Source of the DNA: Lunularia cruciata
Lineage: Eukaryota; Streptophyta; Marchantiopsida; Lunulariales; Lunulariaceae
DNA length: 64,000 bases
NCBI GenBank assembly: GCA_948567375.1
Contig: OX419756.1
Span: 39,596,552 to 39,660,551, forward strand
Direction of reading: 5' to 3'
Positions 48,165 to 61,900 of the stretch are shown here, one piece after another (position 1 is the stretch's first letter; every line of letters starts with the position of its first letter). A model generated the notes under the pieces. That model made no database searches. It saw nothing but the letters and a program-made list of their open reading frames with translations, and was not told the origin of the DNA. Position numbers and translations under genes: made by a program.

Positions 48165-48267
48165 TGGCACTTTAGAGTTCATGTATGACTTATGTGTGAG
48201 TTGTGCTTCTATAGAGTATGATGTTGATAGTGATGTATCTTGTGTAGTGATGTATATATGCATGATA
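48165..48267 (+). repeat. 103-bp block, first copy, upstream of B 3' LTR
   Basis: The block starts TGGCACTTTAGAGTTCATG and ends TATGCATGA. A second copy follows the 3' LTR (48712-48813). The two are about 85-90 percent similar by eye. It is not present next to the 5' LTR of B. Confidence 0.75.
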
Positions 48268-48269
48268 GA

Positions 48270-48710
48270 TGTCATGAAATTTATAGCACCAAGGCTAATT
48301 TACTTGGATGCTAGAGTGGTAATGTTGGTATTCATAGGTATTTTAGTAGTTACTCATGGACTACTTGTTGGTAGTGTAACTTCATGTTAAGGCTACTAAT
48401 CACATGATGGGACCCATTGTCACTTGCACTTTTTGCACCATCAGATGTAACCATTAGTGGCGCCATTAGGGTTGGAGATCTAGGTCAAGCAGATGAGTAT
48501 ACCTTCAAAGTGCAACTCCAAAGAGCTCACTCTTTGAGTTCTTGGCTACGGTGTATAGATGGTGGCAAGCATCACCTAGACGCTCTTAGCTAGATTGAGT
48601 GTGGCTTGATTGTAATTGGTGTCTAGTTGTTGGTAGATTGTTGAGTGAAGGATTGAGTAACTATCTAATTTGAGTGTGATTTGAGTTGAAGAAGAATTGA
48701 TTGATTGATT
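48270..48710 (+). repeat. 3' LTR of B
   Basis: It begins TGTCATGAAATTT and aligns with the 5' LTR up to GAAGAAGAATTGATTG. The GATTACA end of the family is replaced here by a GATT run. Confidence 0.7.
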
Positions 48711-48711
48711 G

Positions 48712-48813
48712 TGGCACTTTAGAGTTCATGTATGACTTATATGTGATTTTTGCTTCTATAGTGTATGATGTTGACAACAGTGTATGTTGTGTAGCAATGT
48801 ATAGATGCATGAC
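48712..48813 (+). repeat. 103-bp block, second copy, downstream of B 3' LTR
   Basis: It repeats the block at 48165-48267, from TGGCACTTTAGAGTTCATG to GATGCATGAC. After it the LTR of copia element D resumes. Confidence 0.75.
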
Positions 48814-48814
48814 A

Positions 48815-49289
48815 ACTTACAATACTATAGGATTTATGGGATTGCTTGCAAGATTCCACTATAGGAATGGATTGTGGGATTCTACTACAAGATTCCATTG
48901 TGGGAATCTATTGCATGAATGTACCCTTATGGGAAGTTTATGGAATGGATCCCACATGTAGAGCTTTATGAGGTGATGTGTATTAATTGGTACTAAACAA
49001 TCTAGGGTTAGATACAAATTTAATTGGCACAATGCATTCCATAATTAGATAAGTGAAAGTGCTAGTGTACATATATTTGTAGTATCGGCAGTTAGTGGTG
49101 ACTTTGATAGTTCTTGAATGAATGAAATCCTATACAATTGTGGATGTATGTAAATTTTTGATGAACCACATGAAATTTGTGTAATTTTTGTGCATGTTTC
49201 TCTTTACTAGATTGATGAATGATTTTTGCTCCATTTACTAGGCAGATTTTCATTCAATTGTTCTCTCAATCAAGTCAATTTCTCACAAC
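48815..49289 (+). repeat. 3' LTR of D, second part
   Basis: It aligns with the 5' LTR of D through GGATTTATGGGATTGC, CATGAATGTACCC(T)TATGGGAAG, and AACCACATGAAATTTGTGTAATTTTTGTGCAT. It ends TTTCTCACAAC, followed by GCAAAG, the target duplication. Confidence 0.85.
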
Positions 49290-49295
49290 GCAAAG

Positions 49296-51900
49296 GTAGA
49301 TCGCCACACCTTCTTACTCCGTAGCGCATTGACTTAACAAAAATTACATGTTTTATCTTGATTGATAGATATGGTAGCTAAATTACACATCCACTTATCT
49401 TACACATTGCAACCTATAAGCCCCAACTTCTCTAAATGATCAACATGTAGTGTCTTTAGCTTTTTGATGCAATCTTGTATGTATACCTTGAGCTTCATTC
49501 AAATTGTATAGCACATTTTGAGCATACTTTTAATCTGCATTAGTAACCCAAGTAGACCACTTCATATAGTAATCCACTACTTCAAAAAGTCTTCCAACTC
49601 TTTTTGTACATCTTATATATAGTCTCAACCTAATTAACTCTTTGATATATATAGTACCATGTAAATTATATTCATAGTTTTTGCTTGCTTGAAATAATAA
49701 ACAAATCTGTAGATTAGATTAATCAATTGAAGAAACAACTCAAAATCTTAGAAAGTCTCTAGTGTGGTATAAATAATACCAAAGTAAGCTCTTTTGTTGT
49801 AGATCACCCTATCATAGATCATAGATCAAGAAGATCATAGATCAAATGCCACATTAATTTTAAATAATTCAAATATTAATAATCAATGTTTAAAATTAAT
49901 GGAATAATTCAAATATTAATAATAAATATTTAAAAGTAATGGAATTGAAAAATATAGAAGCTTGACCCACATAAAATGTCGAATAATATCTGAACGTTTG
50001 TTCTGATTAGATCTTATCTTCACAAGGATGGTGGAAATTATACAAATCAATAAGCATATGTTAATATATCAAAACCCAGAGTTGAGAAGAACCTAAAGAT
50101 GTTTTAGTAAAGTAAGAAAATATTAATTTTCAATTATTACTACCTCAACTTGCAAACAAATTATTAAATTCTATACATATGAAAAGGTGTCAATTTATAG
50201 ATTAAAAAGTGCATTAATAAAAATTAGATAAGAATAAGAAAGGCAATCCAAACCTCAACTGATTAAATTCATTTTATATGGAAGATTATTTTGATTATAT
50301 GTTGTGCAGGCCTTGTCTCCGAAAACAAAGACTACACATGCAATACAAAAATCATTTCTATGGATACACTATACTAATCTATTAAGCCTTGGGTTGTATT
50401 TTGAAAGGAAAACATGTTTGCTTTCAGCGTGCTCTTCTCATATTATACATATTTCAATTCCTATCTAACAATGAAGTCAAACTTAAACAGCTTTAATGTT
50501 TAGTATTATCTCACAAGACTTCCGTAATTTGATCTTGAGGTTAACTATCGTAAAATAAGACAAAAATTATATGTACCTAAGAAAAATTTGAAATTCTAAA
50601 TATAGAGTCCGTAATTTAGAGTCAAGTTGAATTTCTCAAAGTCTAATATCGAATAACGTGTTTCCTTAGAATCCATAAAATCTACTGTTCTTCCCACCAA
50701 CCCTCAACCATAGCCCTCCATTTGATGTGCAGTAAGTACATACAAATTACGACTTGAAGTACCGTACAAACGAGTGTCGATATCCTTTGTCCAAACACGT
50801 TAACGTCAAAATAACATCCTATTTCATGACTTCTTAGGAAAAACCACAACAATGGTAGCCAGTTTGAATTGATACAAAAGCAAAGAAAACCACAATAATG
50901 ATGATACACAATTTCGATTCGATATGACGTTTACAGAAGTGTAAAATACAAGCGAGAATGACCAAAGAAAATAATGTCTCACGACGACAACACAAACAGG
51001 TGCCAAACCACACATATATATCATCGAAACATATAGTGATGAAAACACCAAACTCATACAACAGTAGTATATATTATAAAATTGGCGCACTGGCCGGGAA
51101 AGTTCTTCGTTGCTAACATTGTTTTTTCCAGAGGTGGTGAGAACATAGACAGATAGTACCGACTGTTTTCTTATAAAGAACGTCACTATAGTATTAAATA
51201 GTTCCAGTAGTTTTGAAGTTAATAATAGCTAGTAGTTAACAGAAGTTGGTAATCACAAAGAGATCGATGGCCATGACCCATGAGGCTTTTAAAGAACATA
51301 AAAGAAGTGACAATTTAGTTGGAAATGGAACTTAATTTGTTTTACATACCATCACCATTGATATATCATTAAACCCATCCCGATCCCCGGGACGTGGAGT
51401 AGGGTCTCGAGTGGTTTGCTATATGGTGAGCACAGAATAGCACGTCTGTGGGAAAAGATCCTTGAGGCTCACCTCTAGCATCCATAAATCAATCAACAAC
51501 TATTCACCAAGGAGAAATAAATAGGTCCCCCCAATAAGTCCAATGAAGTTCTGTCCAATACAACAAAACACGCTCCTTGTTTCCAAACCTCCAAATGTGA
51601 CGGCCGATTCAAATTTGAAAGGAGCTTGAGTATCGAGGGAAATCCAGATGAGGAAAGAACAAAATAGTTAGCCTCCTCCCTTCTCACTCAACTTAGCAAA
51701 AGCAAAGGACACCCCAATAACGAGGCTCAGTCTCCATCGTACCCCACTTTGTGATTAGACATATTCGTGGTTGGGATAAAATTGAGCAGCGAACTAGATT
51801 TAAGAAACAGTAAACAACTACAGAAACGGTGTAGTCTCCACACACACGACCATCATCCCAAAGGACATCGAGAAGAGAATAGAAAAGAATTGGAAGAGAG
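49296..51900. other. AT-rich spacer between the transposon nest and the gene island
   Basis: No coding region is supported. Short open frames on the minus strand around 50680-51186 have no recognisable motif. A 40-bp tandem duplication is listed separately. Base composition becomes noticeably more GC-rich after about 51.4 kb on approach to the TPI gene. Confidence 0.55.
49863..49942. repeat. 40-bp tandem duplication
   Basis: AATAATTCAAATATTAATAA begins both copies, at 49863 and 49903. They differ at a few positions in the second half of each unit. Confidence 0.85.
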
Positions 51901-52380
51901 TCTAGTACAGTACCCAGTGCATCGATTTCGAGAGAAACGCAAGCACAGTGCATATGGAAGGGGGCAGCAGAACACCGTGGTGCGGCGAAACGTGGTGGTC
52001 GTGAGGAGCGGCAGAGCTACCAAACAGGACCGGGAGGGCGTGCTCGGGAAGATTTTCTCGGGGGCCGGGTTCCCGGGAATCTTTCGAGGCTCTACTCGGC
52101 TCACCTGGGTTATGAAACCGGCAATCAGTCAAGACCCCCAGTCGGCCGGGACTGATTAGAGGATCTGCCGGGCGGACTTTGCCTGGTGGAGGCGCTGGAG
52201 GGTGGAAGATCGAGTGCTCGTTTATACGTACCGTCGATCGGCAGAGGGGGAACGAAAGAAGAAGGGACGAAGAAGCCAAGGCAAGGGAAAGGAGAGGGAG
52301 CAAGAATCCAATCGAGTGTCTGGTCTGTCCGGTCTGGTGCACGGGGTGGCCCGCGGCAGAGATTAGATTCTTTCTGTCTG

Positions 52381-52430
52381 AGAAGAGGAGAGGAGAGGAG
52401 AGGAGAAGAAGAGACGAAGAGAACAAGCGA
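52381..52430 (+). promoter_or_regulatory. GA-rich tract in the presumed 5' leader of TPI
   Basis: A run of AGAGG/AGAAG units (purine-only for most of 50 bases) lies 125-170 bp upstream of the TPI start codon. GA/CT-rich leaders are common near plant transcription starts. No TATA box could be assigned with confidence in 52000-52380, so the start of transcription is unknown. Confidence 0.4.
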
Positions 52431-52553
52431 GGGAAGACGACGGCTGACTAATCTTGGAAGGACGAGAGGGAGCAGAGAACAATCAAGAAGTCAGGAATCG
52501 CTCGCTCGCTATCTCGGAATTTTTACGGGAATTGGGTTGGGTGGGCTAGAGCA

Positions 52554-55671
<3,118 letters not shown>

Positions 55672-57346
55672 GAATGAGCATGCAGGCTTCACTTACAGAT
55701 ACCTCAAGAACACCACAGTATAGCAGCCATGTGATATATCGCTTGGATCGATCCATGGATCAGGTCAGGCTTGAAGTAGATCTAGGTCGATCAGGGATAA
55801 AGGCAGGTAGCTTTTCACTAAAGACCTACTTTTTTGGAGTCTGCATTAGGCATCGAATGGCCTTACCTTTCTTTTCCTGAAACTCTGAAATCATTGTACT
55901 CTAAAATCATAATCAAATTTTGAGTCCTTCCATTTCTTGGATCAGCATCAAGTGCAGACACCATTGCTCTCCTGTGCGTAAGGTTATAGTTAGAATCGTC
56001 GAATGAAGCTTTACTTTGTCGATGGATGGCCTCTTCCTACTGTGAAAACCACAGTCCCCTGTTTCATGTTCTGGTAGGAGTTGTGCTCATCCCAGATACT
56101 TACCCTTCCTATGTAACAGCACCACGGCTTCGAAGTTGCAACACGCTTTGCCTTGTTGGCAGCCAATATCCTAGTCTAGAGAAGATCTTCCTCTTTGGTC
56201 TGTAGGATCCGGAGTAGTGCGGAGCGGGATTCCACCTCAATCAGGCCACGATTAAGATCACTTGATTCGTTCAGTGACAAGTGCACATATTGACACAAAA
56301 TTCCTCTCTGTAGTAACCTTTTGGTCCCTATCTTCTTGGTAGGTAGGACTTGGTGCCCATCAGTTCCCTGTGATGGATCATGATCAGGGTTGGGATCTTT
56401 GATTTGTTATGATTCTTCAAGGACAAGGGAGAGAGAATCCTGCCGCTCGTACAGCCGGTGGATACTTTCTCGGCCTCAAAGCATCTGCCTACTGAATGTG
56501 AGGCAACCTGAATCCTGATCCACGTTTCTTAGACAGATGTAGCGTAGATGCTAGGAGAGATTGTACGTAAGCATGGGTAGAGTCATGCTGCAGCCGTGTC
56601 TGCGTTGAAGTAAGTTACTGTACGTCTGATGGAGATGTCTGAATAGGTCAAAAGTGCTCCTATCTGAGGACGTCAGCAAATATGGAAAGGTGGTTATCTG
56701 AAGCGAGACTTGAAAAGTTCGCGAGTCCAATAACTGTATTGGAAGCGAGGTTTTGTCAATGAGGAATTGCGGTGACGGCTCATTTTATACCATGAGTTGC
56801 GTAAAGAGGGATCACCGAAAAGAGGGATTACCGAATGACGCACTATTTCTGTTGCCGGGCAGGAGAGACACTCGATTTTTACCAGCTGGCAAGGGGATTT
56901 GATAGGTTTATTTGCTTTTAGAATTCAGTGAATATTCGAGACTAATGCGAGGACAAGATACCTTGCACTTACTTGATTGCTCAGGACACACAGCAATCAC
57001 ATGGACAAAGGGTGTCAGACGTTCTAATCTTCATGATTACCTCTCAAAAATTGAACCAGCTTAAGAGTCAGTAGGTTGAAGTATACCAGGTGTAGAGGGT
57101 GCAAAATTCGAAATGTCTCCTCCTTTGTTCCCTGTTAAGTACGGGATGGATGAAATGCGCAGTACCTTTACAGCCAGCTAATAAAAGCGACCTAGATTGT
57201 GAAACCCGATCCTAATTATGGTGAAACCCGCTGATGACAGTGCTATCACGTCTCTACTTGATGACCTGATTCACTTATGATAACAACGATTGGAAGTGGA
57301 TTGCAGGGCGACCTCACAGATTGTGGATAATGAGACCCTTACTATG

Positions 57347-57424
57347 GACGGGAACCTGAGCCTCGAGAACAATTCATCGCAAGTTGACGGGAACCTGAGC
57401 CTCGAGAACAATTCATCGCAAGTT
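57347..57424. repeat. Perfect 39-bp tandem duplication
   Basis: Two identical 39-base units start GACGGGAACCTGAGCCTCG at 57347 and 57386, with no difference between them. Confidence 0.95.
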
Positions 57425-57677
57425 GATAGTGTCGAAAACTGACCGATGGTCGGAAAGTCACTACTGTTGACTTAGTTGACAGTAATCATCATGCAATCAT
57501 TCTTACTTTACAAGGTACGTTCTAATAGGCTCAGGACGGCACCATATAGATTTCACTCTGATCGCTTCTACACTTTATATCGACAGGCAGCGCTTTCCGA
57601 ATCAAACATGTCTGTTACCGGCCTCGTCCACAGAAGCATGGGCAGTTAAACCTGACAGCTGGTCTTCACTAAACAAT

Positions 57678-57683
57678 TTTATT
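57678..57683 (-). terminator. Candidate poly(A) signal of the mTERF gene
   Basis: The minus strand reads GCAATAAAATTG, an AATAAA hexamer about 250 bases downstream of the mTERF stop codon. It is the nearest canonical hexamer I saw; plant genes often use variants, so it is only a candidate. Confidence 0.4.
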
Positions 57684-57932
57684 GCACCGCAAAAGATCTG
57701 TACATATTTACACTTCTGTATTTCAAGTACTCCCACTTGGAGTTCGAGTGTCAGTAAGCATGGGAAAATTGGGGCACCAGAAACGCTGGTGCCGCTCCTG
57801 ACTCCATCACTGCAGCCGACTTCGTTAGAATGCCTGAAAATGGCCGGTTTGGACTCCCGAAGGGAGTGGTTGCGTTTCAGGTTGCATTCTTCGTCGATGG
57901 TTTACTTTAGCAGCAGTCCAATCTCTCGTTAC

Positions 57933-60900
57933 TCAGTCACGCATGAGCTTTTGGAACACCTTCTCCGATGAACTCAACATCCTGTTCAGAGTCCATGGAA
58001 GCTTTTTCTCTATGATGACCTTATACCGTGGCTCGATCCTGTTCTCCAGACTGTAACCAAAAAATTGAGGAAAATCCACCAGCTCTGAACGACTGCGCTT
58101 CATTTTCAAGAAGAACTCCCACTTTGGTTGCAAGTTGTGCTCCACATTCAGGCCGAGTATTTGCGGGAAACGATTCACCACAAATGCGAGCTCCACCATA
58201 TTGAAGCCTAGATTCAGAAGGAACTCGATTGTGGGCTTGATGTTGCACTCCAGACTCAAACCCAGAGTTTGAGGAGAGCGCATAACAACATGACTAAAAT
58301 CTTCGACACCGATGCTGTAGAAGTATTCTGCCAGGGGTTTCAGTTTCCCTTCGACACTGTATCCAACTACATGTGGAAATCTACTCAAGACCTTGCCAGC
58401 ACCGGCTGCCGTAAAACCAACTTCTATTAAGAAGTTGAAGATAAGAGCAGTCTTGGATTGGCTATAAGTCAACATGTGGGGAAAAGCGACAAGAATTCTG
58501 GGCCATCTCTTACTTTCGACACCAAGGCCTTCCAGAAAGGTAACTGTCGGTTTCAAATTCTCCTCTACATTACATCCAAACAGATGTGGCCGCTTGATGA
58601 GGATCTTCGGTATGAGGGAAGACGGAACACCTAAGATGAGCAAATAATCAACAACTTTTTGTATCTTCCCTTCAAAACTGTATGCGACAATCGGAGGAAA
58701 TTTTCTCACAATGGAATCAACTTGTGCTGGTGTTAGGCCAATACTCAAGAAGTAAGACAACGAGGGAGGTAGTTTCCCATCAACCAAATGCTCCAGTAGC
58801 AAAGGGTACCCGGATAGTATTTCTCTTGTATTTCCTGGCTGTGGTACAAAACTTGACAGGTCGGGAAAGCCAGGTAGAAGTTTCCCAGGCAAAGCTGGAA
58901 ACTTTGCAAGAATATCCAGGCCCTCTCCATGTGTGTCGCTCAAATTGTCAAGGTACGGTAGCAGAACACTACGTATTTCGCTCCCTGTAAGTTCCTCACC
59001 TGAAACAGATTGGCCCGTTGAGCGGCGAGTGAGTCTCGTACGGACAGCACAAATCGAGTAACCCCTTCTAAGGTCAAACTTCATAGAGAAAGCTCGACAC
59101 TTTTAAGGTACCCTAACCATGGAATGAAAACTAATGGTCGAGTTAGTCATGTTTGAAATAGACTGAGTGCGAGTATACATCATTGAAGATAATAGTCCAT
59201 ACTGGTGCACAAAAAGTGAGGTGCCGCGGTTTTACTTACCAGAGAGGTAGCGAGCAGGAAAACAGGACCTGAGAAGGGAGATTAAGTGCGCGATAAAGAC
59301 TGGTGCCCCATCTGCAGCAAGCTCGGCTTGAACTGAGTCAAGTCCTTTCGTTTCTAGATACTGAACTAGCAAGATAGTGATGTCTTCTCTTACTCCGATC
59401 CACTGTTTCCACTCCATTGTAAATCCTTCATTCATTTTGTCTGTCAAGTGTTACCAAAAACATAGTCAACAACATGCAACCAATCTGGATCATCAGTAAA
59501 GCGATGGATAAATCTACGGAATACTCCCCAACAATTCCCTAACAAGACAATAGGGTTAATATTCATCACCAACGGTTTTGGGACCTTCAATGACTTCCGT
59601 CAACTACAAGGCAACGTTCATGTTAGCAACTTGAAACGAATCAGACCAAGAATCAAAGCTTTAAGGCTAAAATTGGCGACGGATTGGATGCGAAGGATCG
59701 TATTTGCTCTGCACAAAGCGATGACTATGAGTAGCTGAAAGAAATATTACTCTTAGGACTTGTAACAATGTAGGATAAGCAGATGAAAGAAATGTGAATC
59801 TTCGGACCTGTAAAATATTACGATATCCGATATAGCCAAATAAAAAGGAAATGAGAAAAACCGTCTCCTAAAAGCTTAACACGATGGAGCCTGAGCAAGC
59901 AAAGTGCCAGCAAGACTCTAATAACTGTAAGGCTTAAAGACAGTAAATATGTAGGATCAGGCCCAACACAGAGTGTATAGCACGCAGCTTGCACTTGACA
60001 CGTCTGGTGAAGGACTGAGTTGCATGAGCTTGGTCTTTGAGAGTACCCAACAAAATCTAAAGTACATAAGTAACGTAATCTTCACTACTGGAAACAGAGG
60101 GGAGTATGCAATTGTTGATTCTTCGTATGACTTAGAATTGGTGAACTTTGGGGAAAGATACGTGGTCCCACGGCGTATTTGAAATCGATTGTTTCGATAA
60201 CAAATAGGAAATTATACTACTACAGCAATGAGAGCCTTGCCGCCTTCAGTTCTGCAGAATTGTCCTCGTATGGTAGTGAAGGCCAGTTTGCTTTTGATAG
60301 CGGTAACTCTAAACTCTGGTAGAGGCAGGGTGCAATGCCATGTTCTCCAATGTATGTCCCTCTGAATGTTCTTTGAATGCTAATAACTATCAGAAAATGG
60401 TGAGCAGGCTATTTCAATCCACCTGAGCTATGCGTCAAGCACGAGAAGTTTATGAGATAGAGGGCTTCATAGATTGGATGGTCCTGCTTTAAAATGTTAA
60501 ATTCGATACAGTAAATGCTATCCTGACCATGATGTAATCTGTTCCATCAATTCAAAAAGAATGCGACGACACATATTTAACAAGGATGTAAATATCTCCA
60601 TACCTGCATTGCGTCCAGTTGACAATTTCTTATCCAAACTGGATGAGGATTTTCGTCGAGATGAAAGTTTTGGATCCTCTGTATTTTGTAGCGGAGTCAG
60701 GAGCCCGACCCGTCCTGGATCAGAGGACTTTAACCCATTATCTCCGGAGGCTGATCGAACGTTAATGACACATCGCCTTAGGTAAGAGAATTTAGAAGGA
60801 TTAATCTGCAGCTCACTGCTAAACCACTTTGCACTTCTCCACCTCGAAGAAGTAAGAGAAAAGAAAACCCCTGCATTGTACTCATGTAAACCACCAGAAC

Positions 60901-60949
60901 ACATATACTCGGAACCAGATAACCAGGTTAAGCTCAACACACACTGCAT
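57933..60949 (-). CDS. mTERF-family organellar protein
   Basis: Three exons on the minus strand: 60949-60604, 59440-59240 and 58999-57933. Donors (G|GTATGG, G|GTAAGT) and acceptors (GACAG, TTTCAG) are canonical, and the frame is kept (1614 bases, 537 residues). The start ATG at 60949 is the first in its frame after an in-frame TAG just before 61060. The N-terminus is Ser/Arg-rich with few acidic residues, fitting plastid or mitochondrial import. Exon 3 holds about seven tandem mTERF motifs of roughly 35 residues with the signature LxxFPxxxGxSxExxLKP, for example RFPHVVGYSVEGKLKP and RSPQTLGLSLECNIKP. Family members bind organellar DNA or RNA and affect transcription, splicing or translation; the subfamily and target cannot be told from sequence alone. 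Confidence 0.9.
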
Positions 60950-61900
60950 TTTCAAATCTTCTAAATGCCAAAGTGGTGCCTCCTTCCCTCCCTCGGCGAA
61001 TGCGACAATCTGCGGAGACAGTAATCTTGATTTCCTTCCACCTAGCACATCCAGTAACACCTAACTTCCATCAACTATCCAACAAACCGTTGCTGCCTGC
61101 AACCAGCTGACCTACGGTGCAACATTTTCAGGTACGAGTGGGAGGAGTGGGCCCTCCTGTTGTGCCTGCTGTTTACAATCAAATCAAATGAGAGTCGTAT
61201 ATTGAGCCGGTCAGGACAAATCCGAGGAATTCGAACGTATTCACCGGTTCCATCCTTTTTCTGCTCTTCAGTTTAGTTCTAGCATTGTGTCACTTCCAGG
61301 CCGTAAATGGTCGTGCCCTCACCCCCGACTCTTGAGTTTTCCCTTATTTGCAACAAACCTCTAATACAAATCCCATCAGCTGCAAAGTGAAATCCCGTCC
61401 TATCCTTCACTTCACTTCAGCTTTCTCTTCTGCGCAACAACCTCGTAAGCAATTCGCACCAGCGGCCAGATGCCATTCCGCGCTAAAACTAACTCGATCC
61501 TTGAAGTACTTAATGCCTTAATTCAAGAAACAGGAATTTAGCATTTGATGACTCAAATGCATACACATATTGTAGATGGTCTAAGGATGCGTATCGAAGA
61601 TTTGACCAATCAGAAGGAAGATCCAGATCGGAATGTCAGACACTGATACAACACCATTCGCAGAGGTCGAACTCACGATTCGTTTAGATATAGAACCACC
61701 CTTCGTCCTATTCACACAGGCGACTACTGCACTGCTTATAAACCTTTAGTTCAACACTCACCCTCCGATTTCGATCATTGTACAGTTGACGGACTATTCA
61801 TAAGGGCGTGCATACTATGAATTCGAGTTCTCTTAGGAAGAAGAATAACCGGACAAAGAAAATGGCGTCGGTGAACTGCAAACGAAATGATCACACCTGG
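60950..61900. other. Presumed promoter and 5' region of the mTERF gene
   Basis: No coding region is supported. The sequence has the moderate GC content of the gene island and several pyrimidine-rich stretches. No TATA box or other element can be assigned with confidence. Confidence 0.4.

Larger units (their letters stand above)
33624..48814 (+). mobile_element. Ty3/gypsy element B inside the 3' LTR of D; contains C
   Basis: B is the same family as E. Its 5' LTR (33624-34050) and 3' LTR (48270-48710) align over about 430 bp. Between them lie leader, Gag, protease, linker, RT, RNase H and integrase on the plus strand, with chromovirus C inserted in the RT. The copia LTR of D stops at 33623 and resumes at about 48815. 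Flanks TCTTA (33619-33623) and ACTTA (48815-48819) are a 4/5 target duplication. The right end is complicated by a 103-bp block duplicated on either side of the 3' LTR, so the last about 100 bases may not be part of the element proper. Heavy decay throughout. Confidence 0.8.
20157..49289 (+). mobile_element. Ty1/copia LTR retrotransposon D, outer shell of a 29-kb nest
   Basis: The two ends are LTRs sharing a TGTTA(A/G)..TGGAGT..TTAATTATAG start and a (C/T)TCTCAATC..TTTCT end. GCAAAG flanks both sides (20151-20156 and 49290-49295), a 5-6 bp target duplication. Inside, on the plus strand, come a Met-i primer site, Gag with zinc knuckle, protease, integrase, reverse transcriptase and RNase H, in Ty1/copia order. 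Removing the insertions (about 2 kb at 20780-22837, the solo LTR at 24840, element A, element B with C) leaves roughly 5.6 kb, a normal size for a copia element. Every coding part has stops and frame breaks. It must be the oldest member, because all the others are inside it. Confidence 0.85.
55672..57932. other. Intergenic region between convergent TPI and mTERF genes
   Basis: It holds the 3' untranslated regions of both genes. No further gene is supported; the open frames here are short and without motifs. A perfect 39-bp tandem duplication and a candidate poly(A) signal are listed separately. Confidence 0.6.

Noticed and set aside
50834-51186. Minus-strand open frame of 120 codons rich in Val, Tyr and Cys
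   Set aside because: No motif, composition typical of translated AT-rich DNA, no adjacent splice or promoter signals; kept only as part of the spacer.
57789-58990. Plus-strand open frames opposite the mTERF gene
   Set aside because: Antisense shadows of a well-supported coding exon.
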